A stretch of DNA of 64,000 nt, taken from positions 335,749 to 399,748 of the forward strand of contig NZ_ML974131.1 of assembly GCF_004143485.2 (NCBI RefSeq). Reading direction: 5' to 3'. Origin of the DNA: Halorussus amylolyticus. GTDB lineage: Archaea; Halobacteriota; Halobacteria; Halobacteriales; Haladaptataceae. Numbering within the stretch: the stretch's first letter is position 1; the number at the start of each line of letters is the position of its first letter. The position numbers were made by a program, and so were the translations under genes. The notes beneath the pieces were generated by a model that saw only the letters and a list, made by a program, of their open reading frames with translations, did no database searches and was not told the DNA's origin. Positions 43,623-51,580 of this stretch are shown here, in pieces.

Positions 43623-43973
43623 ATGAACCAAACGTCGCCGGAGACGACGGACACGCTCTGGACCGGAGTAGTGTCAATAGTTCTCGGTCTGAGCGCAATC
43701 GCCGTCTTCCTGTTCTACACCCCTTCGGACGAATCAGTCAACGGGACCGGTATCGTGTCCGGTGCGTTCCTCGTTCTCGCGGGAGTGCTTACGATGGTCG
43801 AACCGTTCGTGAATCCGTCCGAGCGGTGGGAGGCCGTCTTCTGGATAGCCGCCGGTCTGACCGTCGCCGGAGCCGCGATACTGTTCGCCCCGCGCAGACG
43901 CATCAACGGCGTCGTACTCGGGGTTGGGGTGGCACTCGTGGGGTGTCTTCGCTACTACGGCGTGTCGAACTAA
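43623..43973 (+). CDS. Small membrane protein inserted in the pilus locus
   Basis: 116 residues with four hydrophobic spans (about 14-32, 46-62, 70-88, 93-112). Polar residues lie in the loops. No family is recognised. It starts 57 bases after the pilus ATPase stop. In typical haloarchaeal loci the TadC-type gene follows the ATPase directly, so this gene and the next two look like an insertion. Confidence 0.6.
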   Translation: MNQTSPETTDTLWTGVVSIVLGLSAIAVFLFYTPSDESVNGTGIVSGAFLVLAGVLTMVEPFVNPSERWEAVFWIAAGLTVAGAAILFAPRRRINGVVLGVGVALVGCLRYYGVSN

Positions 43974-43999
43974 TCGTCCGGTGCGGCCCTGCTGAACTT

Positions 44000-44191
44000 T
44001 CAGTCGTTCGTCTCACTCCCCGGAAACGTACCGGCGAGGAAAATCCACGCGAGAGCCAGCGCACCAACCACGTCGATTCGATAGTACATCTCCGGCCGGA
44101 GAGGGCCTGAAGTTGCGATTGGCATACCCACCGCGAACGCTACGAGAAGACCGAGTGCGGCCGCCACTGCGTGCTTCGAATCCTCTTTCAT
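44000..44191 (-). CDS. Small two-span membrane protein
   Basis: 63 residues. Hydrophobic spans lie at about 8-28 and 42-58, with a charged N-terminus (MKEDSKH) and a short acidic tail. No family is recognised. It is on the opposite strand to both neighbours, which breaks up any pilus operon transcript. Upstream DNA (44192-44230) is AT-rich (TTTTTGTATTAAT). Confidence 0.5.
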   Translation of the reverse strand: MKEDSKHAVAAALGLLVAFAVGMPIATSGPLRPEMYYRIDVVGALALAWIFLAGTFPGSETND

Positions 44192-44384
44192 ACGTCGGAT
44201 ACAGCTTCGCTTTTTGTATTAATTTCCGACGTGGTGGCTTCGAATACTCCTCTCCTGTACCGATTTCGACCTCTGCTATTCTCGGCTAGCAACGACGTTA
44301 CCGACGCCCATCTCGTACCCTCCGAACGAGCTATTCTGGAGGCATTCATAAAAGAATTAAACTTTTCGAGCGCAATTCGAACGC

Positions 44385-44747
44385 ATGCCTCTCCGTTCGA
44401 AGGTCGGGTCGATACTGGCGTTTCTCGGTAGCCTCCTTCTCGGGGGCGCGACGGCGCAATATTACGACGAACTCTGGGTCGGGATACTCGCCACGGCGCT
44501 GCTGGGCGTCGTCTCGGTCGGGTTCGTGCAGTTTCCTCGTCTCCTCGGACGAACTGTTTTCAGTGGTCGAAGCGGTTGGCAGTCCGTATTCGGTGTTCTC
44601 ACAGTTCTCGTCCTGTTCACACCGCAGGAGTCAGATATCTTCGCGACCGACTACATGTATGCGAAAATGCTGTTTCTCTGGGGAGTCCTCGTCTGTGGCG
44701 TCGTCGTCGGAATCAGTATCGGGCGAGCCACCAACACGGGCGAGTGA
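44385..44747 (+). CDS. Small membrane protein inserted in the pilus locus
   Basis: 120 residues with three or four hydrophobic spans (about 7-22, 31-48, 67-82, 92-112). No family is recognised. An AT-rich AAAAGAATTAAACTT lies about 27 nt upstream (44350-44364), which suits its own leaderless promoter. It is probably not co-transcribed with the pilus ATPase. Confidence 0.6.
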   Translation: MPLRSKVGSILAFLGSLLLGGATAQYYDELWVGILATALLGVVSVGFVQFPRLLGRTVFSGRSGWQSVFGVLTVLVLFTPQESDIFATDYMYAKMLFLWGVLVCGVVVGISIGRATNTGE

Positions 44748-44820
44748 GCGTCTCCGTTGTGGAAGACTAGCGGGCAGTGAGTATTCTGTACTCTCTCAAT
44801 CACGAATATAATTCCTTTAT

Positions 44821-44880
44821 TTTAAATATAAAAACGAACGAACTCGCGTTATGAACGCTACTCGGAGGACCGGACGGTGA
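44821..44880 (+). promoter_or_regulatory. TATA box, nine-codon leader ORF and SD in front of the TadC-type gene
   Basis: An AT-rich TATA box (TTTAAATATAAAA, 44821-44833) lies about 27 nt before an ATG at 44851. That ATG opens a nine-codon ORF (MNATRRTGR) whose TGA overlaps the GTG start of the pilus gene (GTGA at 44877-44880). A GGAGG at 44864-44868 lies 8 nt before the GTG. Translation of the pilus gene may be coupled to the leader ORF. Confidence 0.5.
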
Positions 44881-46775
44881 ACACGGCGGTTAACTCGAAC
44901 TCGGTCCGCCCGCTTTCGGTCCTCGACCGCGCGCTCTACGCCATCTTCTCGCGCCACGCCGACAGCACCCGCCACGACGCCGACCGCAAGCGCTACCGCG
45001 CGACCACCGTGACCGCGAGCTTCGACGTGTACCTCTCCAGAACGTACGGCCTGTCGTGGGTCGCGTTCGCGCTCGTCGGCGTCTGGTCGTTTGCGGTTGT
45101 CGCCGCGGTTCCCGACACCACGCTCGGCGCGGTCGCGGCGTTCGTCCGCAGAGGCGTCCCCGGTCTCGAAGTCGTCGGCTTCCCGGCGGTTTCGCGGTCC
45201 GCGACGGCCGTCGTCTTGGGAGGCGCAGTCGGACTCGCCGCGAAACGCGCCACTGTCGCGCTCGGGAGTCTCTACCTCAAGTGGGCCGCGAGCGCCCGCC
45301 AGTCGAACATCGAGCGCACCCTGCCCGGCGCGGTCCGGTATCTCCACGCGCTCGCGTCGGGGAGCGACGACGGCGCGGCGATGCTCCGGAAGGTCGCCGA
45401 CCGCGAGGAGGCCTACGGCGAGACCGCGGTCGCGTTCCGGAAGGCCCTCAACAAGGCGACCCTCACCGGAAGCCTCGGCGAGGGGCTTCGAATCGTCGCG
45501 CGCGATACGCCCTCGCGGGACGCGCTCGCTCCGTTCCTCGTGAAGTTCCGCGAGCACGCCGAGCAGGGACCCGACGCGCTGGCTCAGTACCTCCAGATGG
45601 AGAGCCGAATGCTGAGTCATCGCCAGTCCCGGACTCGCGAGCAGGCGGGCGACTTCCTCGAACTCATCGCGGAGATGTTCATCGTCCTGCTCGTGATGCC
45701 CGCCCTGCTGGTCATCGTGCTGACGGTGATGAGCGTCCTCGCGCCCGGACTGAGCGAACCGGTCGCGACGCCGCTCGGCACCACCTCGACTCGCGGGCTT
45801 CTGGTCTACGGGAGCGCGGTGTTCATCCTCGTCGTCGGCGCGGGCGCGGCGATGCTGGTCGAGACGCTCCGACCGCCCGACCAGTCCGGGCGCGGATACG
45901 ACCGACCGCCGGGTCTCCTCGAGACGCTCGCCACGTCGCTCCACAACCCCGCGAGCGCGACGGGCGCGTTCGCGCCCGTCGCGCTCGCGTTCGGCGGACT
46001 TCTCCGGCGAGTCGGCTACGGACCGGTGGACGTGGCGCTTCTGAGCTACGTCGCGTTCGCGCTCCCGGTCGGACTGGTCGCGCTCCGGCGGGCCAACCTC
46101 GACGACGCGAAGGACCGCGAAATCAAGGACTTCGTTCACGCCGTCTCGGGCCACGTCAGCCTCGGCCGACCGTTCTCGGAAGCCGTCGAGCGGGTCGCCC
46201 GAGACGTTGACCTCGGTGCGCTGAACCCCGACGTGGCCGACCTCGCGTTCAACGCGAACCTGACCACCCGCGAGGGAGAGCTCCGGGCCGACGCGCTCTC
46301 GCGGTTCGTCGGCCGGGTCGGCACGCCGCTCGCCGACCAGACCATCGGTCTCGTGACGGGCGCGCTCGACTCGGGCGGCGACGCCGAGGCGGTCTTCGAG
46401 ACGCTACAGGTCGAAATCGGGAGACTGTACCACGAGCGAAAGGCGCTCCGTTCGAACATGCTCGTCTACGTCGCGGTCGGGTGGACGACCGCCCTGCTCG
46501 TGGTCGCCATTATGGTCGCGGTCGATGGCTACGTCCTCGACAGTTTCTCGCAGTTGTCGTCGGTCTCGACCGCAGATTCGGGGATGGCGCTCGACCCCGA
46601 CGCGGTCGACCCCGCCCGCGATAGACACCGCTTCTACGTCGTGACCCAAGCCACGATGCTCGCCTGCGGGTGGTTCGCGGGGTACGCGAGCAGGGGTCGC
46701 TACGAGGCGCTGCTCCACTCGGCCGCGTTGGTCGCGGTCGCCCACTTCGTGTTCGCGGGGGTGGGGATGGTATGA
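44877..46775 (+). CDS. TadC/T2SSF-type pilus platform membrane protein
   Basis: 632 residues from a GTG start. Two T2SSF-like cytosolic helical domains (about 130-260 and 420-520) alternate with hydrophobic spans near 55-120, 265-315, 360-400 and 545-625. It is the membrane platform partner of the pilus ATPase. The stop overlaps the start of the next gene (ATGA), so it is translated with the pilin-like gene. An SD and a leader ORF are described at 44821-44880. Confidence 0.9.
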   Translation: MNTAVNSNSVRPLSVLDRALYAIFSRHADSTRHDADRKRYRATTVTASFDVYLSRTYGLSWVAFALVGVWSFAVVAAVPDTTLGAVAAFVRRGVPGLEVVGFPAVSRSATAVVLGGAVGLAAKRATVALGSLYLKWAASARQSNIERTLPGAVRYLHALASGSDDGAAMLRKVADREEAYGETAVAFRKALNKATLTGSLGEGLRIVARDTPSRDALAPFLVKFREHAEQGPDALAQYLQMESRMLSHRQSRTREQAGDFLELIAEMFIVLLVMPALLVIVLTVMSVLAPGLSEPVATPLGTTSTRGLLVYGSAVFILVVGAGAAMLVETLRPPDQSGRGYDRPPGLLETLATSLHNPASATGAFAPVALAFGGLLRRVGYGPVDVALLSYVAFALPVGLVALRRANLDDAKDREIKDFVHAVSGHVSLGRPFSEAVERVARDVDLGALNPDVADLAFNANLTTREGELRADALSRFVGRVGTPLADQTIGLVTGALDSGGDAEAVFETLQVEIGRLYHERKALRSNMLVYVAVGWTTALLVVAIMVAVDGYVLDSFSQLSSVSTADSGMALDPDAVDPARDRHRFYVVTQATMLACGWFAGYASRGRYEALLHSAALVAVAHFVFAGVGMV

Positions 46776-47602
46776 GCCGAGACAGTCGCTCCGACGTGCC
46801 ATCGGCACGTCGGACACGAGTGTCTCGGCGACTGTGCCGGAGCGAAGCGCGACGGCGACTTTCCGACGCCCGCGCCCAGTCCAACGTCGTCGGCGTCGCG
46901 CTCCTGCTCGGAATCGTCGTCGTCTCGCTCGGGTCGCTGACCGCGGGCATCGGAACCGTGGTCGAGGAGAACGCCGCGACCGCCGACGCCAACCGCGTGG
47001 CGGCCGACTTCGACGCGGCGCTCGAACCTGTCGAGGCCACGGGTGTCCACCGCGAACAGGTGTCGTTCACCGAGGGCGAGGTCCGGACCGTCGAGCGAAA
47101 TCTTCGGGTGCTGAACGACTCTGGAGTCGTCCGGACCGTCGGCGTCGATGCGCTCGTGTTCTCCGCGGGCGACCGCCGGGTCACGTTCCTCGCGGGCGCG
47201 GTCGTCCGCGGCACCGAGACGGGCGGCCAGATGCGGACCCCGCCGCCGATTACCGCGTCTCGGAGCGGTGGTGACGACGGGGAGGACGACGAGGGCGTTC
47301 TCGTCGTCGGCGCACCCAAACTGAACGGGTCGGCGTCGGTCTCGGCGACCGGCGGCGGCTCCTTTCGACTCCGGACGAACGTGACCCACGAGCGCGAGCG
47401 TCTCGGCAACGACACCTTCCGGGTCGCAATCGAAACCGCGAATCCGGACGCATGGCGACGACAGTTCGAGTCGATGAACGCGACTGTGACGACCGAGCGG
47501 TTCGACGGCGACGACGAACGGAGCGTGGTCGCTCGGTTCCCCGGCGAGCGAGTCGGCTACGTGGTCGTCCACGACATGCGACTGGGGGTGGCACATGGGT
47601 GA
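46772..47602 (+). CDS. Pilin-like protein of the pilus locus (DUF7289-like)
   Basis: 276 residues from the ATG at 46772. A basic N-terminus of about 30 residues is followed by RAQSNVVGVALLLGIVVVSLGSLTAGI, a pilin-like helix with a possible prepilin peptidase site before it. An extracellular beta-rich domain follows, with an acidic low-complexity linker near 165-180. The start overlaps the TadC-type stop. Residues 2-20 are encoded by a nested palindrome. I recall DUF7289 for this type (from memory). Confidence 0.78.
   Translation: MSRDSRSDVPSARRTRVSRRLCRSEARRRLSDARAQSNVVGVALLLGIVVVSLGSLTAGIGTVVEENAATADANRVAADFDAALEPVEATGVHREQVSFTEGEVRTVERNLRVLNDSGVVRTVGVDALVFSAGDRRVTFLAGAVVRGTETGGQMRTPPPITASRSGGDDGEDDEGVLVVGAPKLNGSASVSATGGGSFRLRTNVTHERERLGNDTFRVAIETANPDAWRRQFESMNATVTTERFDGDDERSVVARFPGERVGYVVVHDMRLGVAHG
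46777..46828. repeat. Nested palindrome at the 5' end of a pilin-like gene
   Basis: Inner arms TCCGACGTGCC (46790-46800) and GGCACGTCGGA (46804-46814), loop ATC. Outer arms CCGAGACA (46777-46784) and TGTCTCGG (46821-46828). It begins within the start region of the gene and codes for a basic Ser/Arg-rich N-terminus. It could affect initiation if it folds in the mRNA. Confidence 0.85.
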
Positions 47603-48089
47603 GCGTCGGCGGGCAGACCCGCGAACTCGCGGGGTCTCGCCGGTCGTCGGTAAGGCGCTAGAAGCGAGCATCGTCGTCCTCTACATCTCGGTCCTCGGGG
47701 CCACGCTGTACGGCGGCGTCGTCCCCGACTACCGGACCGCCGCAGGTGCCGAGGTCGGCGAGCGCGTCCTCTCCCAGTCGGCCCAGCGCGTCCAGCAGGC
47801 GGTACCCGGCGTCGCGAGAAGCGCTGCGACCCGGACCGGCGTCGAGGCCCGAACGGAGGTGTCGCTCCCCGAAACGCTCCGCGGACGGGCGTACTCGATT
47901 CGGGCCGACAATCGGACGCTCGTCCTCGACCACCCCCGAGACGACGTCGGCGGACGGGTTCGCCTCGCGCTCCCGCAGACGGTCGAATCGGTCGAGGGCG
48001 AGTGGTCGAGTCGGGACTCCGCGCTCGTCGTCGTTCGGAGCGCGCCCGAGGGCCTGACGGTCGAACTCGAATCGGGTGAGCGACGGTGA
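47595..48089 (+). CDS. Pilin-like protein (DUF7266-like)
   Basis: 164 residues. The N-terminus RTRGVSPVVGKALEASIVVLYISVLGATLYGG is the archaeal pilin-type opening (RGVSP-V-V) followed by a hydrophobic helix. The rest is a soluble, beta-rich domain. The start overlaps the previous gene by eight bases and the stop overlaps the next (GTGA). It is probably a minor pilin or assembly factor. The family number is from memory. Confidence 0.78.
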   Translation: MGERRRADPRTRGVSPVVGKALEASIVVLYISVLGATLYGGVVPDYRTAAGAEVGERVLSQSAQRVQQAVPGVARSAATRTGVEARTEVSLPETLRGRAYSIRADNRTLVLDHPRDDVGGRVRLALPQTVESVEGEWSSRDSALVVVRSAPEGLTVELESGERR

Positions 48090-48763
48090 ACCGCGCGCAG
48101 ATGAACCTCCCCGCGCTCGCAGTCGCGCTGCTCCTCGTGACCACGGTCACGGTCGTCAGCCTCGGGATGGCCGACCGAGCGTTCGTCGCGGGGGAACGCG
48201 ACGCCGACCAGCGCCGGGTCGCGGTCGCGCTCTCGGAGCGATTCGTCGGCGCGGAGTCGCCGCTGACCGCCCGCCAGAACGTCTTCGCCGCCGACAAAAT
48301 CGAGGGCGTGAACGCCTCCGAACTCCGGACGCTGTTCCCGGTCGTCGGGGACCGCGACGTACGGGTTCGCCTCGGCGACCGGACGCTCGTTGACGCGGGC
48401 GACTCGACCGGCGGGACCACGATTCGACGAATCGTTTTGGTCGAGGAGCGCGAGTCGGTGACGCTCGACCCCGACCTCTCGGCGTCAGACCCCGAACTCA
48501 CGCTCCCGCGCCGGTCGTCGAGCGCCGACATCGCACTGAATCCGTCCGACGGGACTACGGTTACCGCAGTCCGGGCGAACGACCGGGTCGTCCTCCGGAA
48601 CGAATCGGGACTGTCGGGCGAGTTCGAAATCGACCTCTCGGGGTTCGAGACCACGACGCTCTCGTTCGAATCGGACGGCGCGCTTTCGGCCGGAAGCGTC
48701 GAAGTGACCTACTACCCCACGGAGACCCGAAAGGAGATGGTGGCGGTGACCGTCGATGAATAA
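48086..48763 (+). CDS. Pilus-locus membrane-anchored protein (DUF7263-like)
   Basis: 225 residues from a GTG start that overlaps the previous stop (GTGA). An N-terminal hydrophobic helix (NLPALAVALLLVTTVTVVSLG) precedes a soluble beta-rich region with an acidic middle. It is one of the conserved small partner proteins of this haloarchaeal pilus locus. Role unknown. The stop overlaps the next gene by eight bases. Confidence 0.75.
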   Translation: MNRAQMNLPALAVALLLVTTVTVVSLGMADRAFVAGERDADQRRVAVALSERFVGAESPLTARQNVFAADKIEGVNASELRTLFPVVGDRDVRVRLGDRTLVDAGDSTGGTTIRRIVLVEERESVTLDPDLSASDPELTLPRRSSSADIALNPSDGTTVTAVRANDRVVLRNESGLSGEFEIDLSGFETTTLSFESDGALSAGSVEVTYYPTETRKEMVAVTVDE

Positions 48764-49160
48764 GGCTCAGCTCTCGCTGTCGGTCGTGGAGGCCGGAGTC
48801 GGCGTCGTGTTGATTCTCGCGGTCGCGATGGGGTTCGCGCTCGGCGTCTCGCCGCCAGACGACCGGAGCGCCCAACTCGACCTCTACGCCGAGGACGGTG
48901 CGACCGTCCTCGCTGGTGAGTCCCCGCGCCACCGGGAAGCGACTCGACTCGCGGAGGTCGCGGCCTCGCCCGACGCCTTCGACCGCGAGCGCGACGCCCT
49001 CGAACGCCGGGTCGCGCGTATCCTCCCCGACAATCTGCTGTTCCGGGTGACGACGCCCCACGGGGCGGTCGGCTTCCGCAAGCCCGCGGGGGTCGCGGTC
49101 GGGTCGGCGACCGTGACGACCGCGAACGGCGACGTGACGATTTGGGTGTGGTATGCGTGA
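48756..49160 (+). CDS. Pilus-locus membrane-anchored protein (DUF7262-like)
   Basis: 134 residues. The N-terminal helix (QLSLSVVEAGVGVVLILAVAMGFALGV) is followed by an acidic soluble domain ending in NGDVTIWVWYA. It overlaps the previous gene by eight bases. An ATG at 49153 inside its last codons reads MRED..., which in an intact locus would start the next gene; here that frame stops after 18 codons. See the insertion finding at 49165-50257. Confidence 0.75.
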   Translation: MNKAQLSLSVVEAGVGVVLILAVAMGFALGVSPPDDRSAQLDLYAEDGATVLAGESPRHREATRLAEVAASPDAFDRERDALERRVARILPDNLLFRVTTPHGAVGFRKPAGVAVGSATVTTANGDVTIWVWYA

Positions 49161-49228
49161 GGACGTGATCTCGATACGCTGCTCTGCCCATCCGTTGGAT
49201 TTATTTTGATTCTTGATAGCGATGTGGT

Positions 49229-50023
49229 ATGAAATCTCCCGATGGGTGGACTTCAGACACCGTCCACACAGATGGAATCGAGTTGCAGTATTACCGAACG
49301 GGCTACGGGCCACCGTTGGTTTTGGCCCACGGATTCTACAACGATTCACGGTGCTGGACACAGTTGGCGACGGACCTCGCCGATGAGTATGAGATTGTGT
49401 TGTACGACGCTCGCGGACATGGCCAATCTGATGGTCCCGAGACGGGTTACGCAATCGAGAACCGAGTTTCCGACCTTGTGGACTTGGTGACCGCACTCGA
49501 CCTCACAGATCCGATTTTACTCGGACACTCGATGGGCGGTTCAACCGTGGCTTGGGCCGCCGCCACCTATCCGGATCTCCCGCGTGCGGTCGTCCTCGAG
49601 GATCCTGCTGGAATGTACGGTGACCCGGAGATGGGCCCTGACGAGCGAGCGACCACAGTCCGTGAACAGGTACGTGATTGGGAGGATCAGTCGGTCACGG
49701 ACATCGCGACCGATTACACCGACCGCGAACCGAAGTTAGCTCGTCGCTTGGCGGTTGCAGATTCCGAGTGTAGTCCCCATATCGCCGAGATAGCTCGAGA
49801 AGGATATCCCGACTTGGCGGAGGCATTTCCGCAGATCACGTGTCCGGCACTGGTGTTGAAAGCCGACGCTGACCCGGAACAGCGGGCCGTGGATTTAGAT
49901 ATTGCAGCGGATCTACACGATGGGCGGCTCGTTCACATTCCTCAGTCAGGTCACTGCGTATTCTACGACCGGTACGGTGCGGCATACGCAGAGTTACGCA
50001 CATTTTTCCATCGCATATCTTAA
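49229..50023 (+). CDS. Alpha/beta hydrolase inserted in the pilus locus
   Basis: 264 residues. The nucleophile Ser is in LLGHSMGGST, the oxyanion region in LAHGFYNDS, and the catalytic Asp and His in LVLKADADPE and IPQSGHCVF. It is similar in layout to haloalkane/epoxide-hydrolase or lactonase-like esterases, but the substrate is unknown. It has its own TATA box (TTTATTTT, 49200-49207) 28 nt before the ATG. GC content is lower than in the pilus genes on both sides, which suggests a recent insertion. Confidence 0.88.
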   Translation: MKSPDGWTSDTVHTDGIELQYYRTGYGPPLVLAHGFYNDSRCWTQLATDLADEYEIVLYDARGHGQSDGPETGYAIENRVSDLVDLVTALDLTDPILLGHSMGGSTVAWAAATYPDLPRAVVLEDPAGMYGDPEMGPDERATTVREQVRDWEDQSVTDIATDYTDREPKLARRLAVADSECSPHIAEIAREGYPDLAEAFPQITCPALVLKADADPEQRAVDLDIAADLHDGRLVHIPQSGHCVFYDRYGAAYAELRTFFHRIS

Positions 50024-50247
50024 CTCTCCGGAAACTCACATACTCGTTCCATCTACTCAATAAATTATTGAAACTAAGAGAAATTATATATGTGATAGGG
50101 GATGAACTGTACCTGCCCAAATCAAAAATGACGTGGACCGGCCGATAGCGCATCAAGAACCGGCGTCACCCTCCCATATCGTGATTGGCTATTCATAGCT
50201 ATTTGCAATTATTGAATCGACTACTCCAACGAGACAAACAGTCCCAC
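50024..50247. other. AT-rich right flank of the inserted hydrolase gene
   Basis: This interval holds a perfect inverted repeat TCAATAA-A-TTATTGA (50057-50071), which could be a terminator or operator for the hydrolase gene. A TATA-like AATTATTGAATC lies near 50210. No gene is seen; the interval looks like the foreign right flank of the insertion. Confidence 0.5.
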
Positions 50248-50775
50248 ATGAAACAAGGAACCGACCGCGCCCAGTTAGTCCTCGTCGCGGCCGCGCTCGT
50301 CGCGGTCGCGCTCGCACCGGTCGTGATGGCGTACGTCCAGTTGGGCTACCACGCCGACGTGACTGCGAGCGAGGGGTTCGACGCGCCAGCGGAGAACGCC
50401 GACCGATTGCTCACGCGCGCGGTCCACGATTCGACCGCCGACGTGCCCACTAACTTCGCGTGGGACGACCGTGAGGCCGCGACTGAGGAGGTGCGTTCGG
50501 AGTTGGAGCCTCGACTCGACGCGCTCCGGTCGTCGCGCGTCGAGTCGGGAACCGTGTATCGGGTGGAGTACAATCGGTCGGCCGCGGAGGCGTGGCGGGA
50601 CTCGAACTGTCCGGACGGCCCGGACCGACAGTTCGGGCCGTGCGAGTCCGCTGAAGGCGTGGTCGTCCAAGAGCGCGCGGGCGAGACCCACGTCCTCGCG
50701 GTCGCGTTCGACGTGCGGGTGACCGGCGAAGCGCAATCGGTGGCGTGGACGGCGGTCGTTCGGCCGGTCGAGTGA
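50248..50775 (+). CDS. Pilus-locus pilin-like protein (DUF7261-like), displaced
   Basis: 175 residues from the ATG at 50248 (MKQGTDRAQLVLVAAALVAVALAPVVMAYVQLGYHADVT). The hydrophobic helix at 8-30 and the short DRAQLVL lead-in match the last protein of haloarchaeal pilus loci. It should directly follow the DUF7262-like gene but lies 1.1 kb away, behind the hydrolase insertion. The likely old start (ATG 49153, MRED) is left behind, so the present start is a new one. High GC contrasts with the DNA before it. Confidence 0.75.
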   Translation: MKQGTDRAQLVLVAAALVAVALAPVVMAYVQLGYHADVTASEGFDAPAENADRLLTRAVHDSTADVPTNFAWDDREAATEEVRSELEPRLDALRSSRVESGTVYRVEYNRSAAEAWRDSNCPDGPDRQFGPCESAEGVVVQERAGETHVLAVAFDVRVTGEAQSVAWTAVVRPVE

Positions 50776-50791
50776 CTGTCGAAAACCCCGC

Positions 50792-51580
50792 CTACAGGTC
50801 GCTTCGTTCGAATCGCTCCATCCCCGCGACGAGCGGCACGGCGAGCCACAGTACGAGCACCAGCACGCCGAACCACGCGGTCGTGTAGAACGCGTCGCCG
50901 GGGAGCGGCGTCCCCGAGACGAGTTCGCGGCCCGCCACCTGGAACGCGGTAATCGGATTCAGTTGATTGAACACCAGTGCCCACTCGGGCGTCGGTCCCT
51001 GCGGCGGCGAGAAGCCGTTGAGGACGTACCGCACCAGCCCCGGAAGCTGGCCCCACAGACCGAGAAACAGCAGGTACGTCCCGAACGCACCGACCGCGGC
51101 CCTGTTGGTGGTGCGGACGCTCGCGGAGAGTCCGACCGCGAAGCTCACTATCGACGCCCCGAGGAGCACGCCGAGCGCCCACGCAACTGCGAGCGGGCCA
51201 ATTTCGGGGACTCCCCCGCCGACGAGCGAGACGAGCGCGGCCGCGACGAACCCGGCGGTCACGAGCAGCGCCATCACGACCGCGCGACCGATTGCGGTTC
51301 CGACGACGACCTCCCGGCGGGTGTGGGGGTACGACAGCACCACGCGCAGGCCGCCGTTCTGTCGGCTCTGAGCCACCGACTGGTAGCCGACCGCGAGCGC
51401 GACCAGCGGGACGAAGAACGCGACGAGACCGACGAGCGCTCCGGCGAGCGCCCCCGACTGAGACGAGGTGAGGTAGCCCGCCACCCCGAACAGCACGACG
51501 AACACCCCGAGGTGGACCCACAGCGATCGCGAGCGGTACGGGTCGCGGGCGTTTCGCTCGGCGACGATGCGCCAGCTCAT
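50792..51580 (-). CDS. ABC-2 type transporter permease
   Basis: 262 residues from the ATG at 51580 (MSWRIVAERNARDPYRSRSLW). Six hydrophobic spans and the NosY-like layout (SYPHTRREVVVGTAIGRAVVMALLV) point to an ABC-2 exporter permease. The start overlaps the ATPase stop (ATGA). Substrate unknown. The gene ends 16 bases from the displaced pilus gene stop, tail to tail. Confidence 0.88.
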   Translation of the reverse strand: MSWRIVAERNARDPYRSRSLWVHLGVFVVLFGVAGYLTSSQSGALAGALVGLVAFFVPLVALAVGYQSVAQSRQNGGLRVVLSYPHTRREVVVGTAIGRAVVMALLVTAGFVAAALVSLVGGGVPEIGPLAVAWALGVLLGASIVSFAVGLSASVRTTNRAAVGAFGTYLLFLGLWGQLPGLVRYVLNGFSPPQGPTPEWALVFNQLNPITAFQVAGRELVSGTPLPGDAFYTTAWFGVLVLVLWLAVPLVAGMERFERSDL

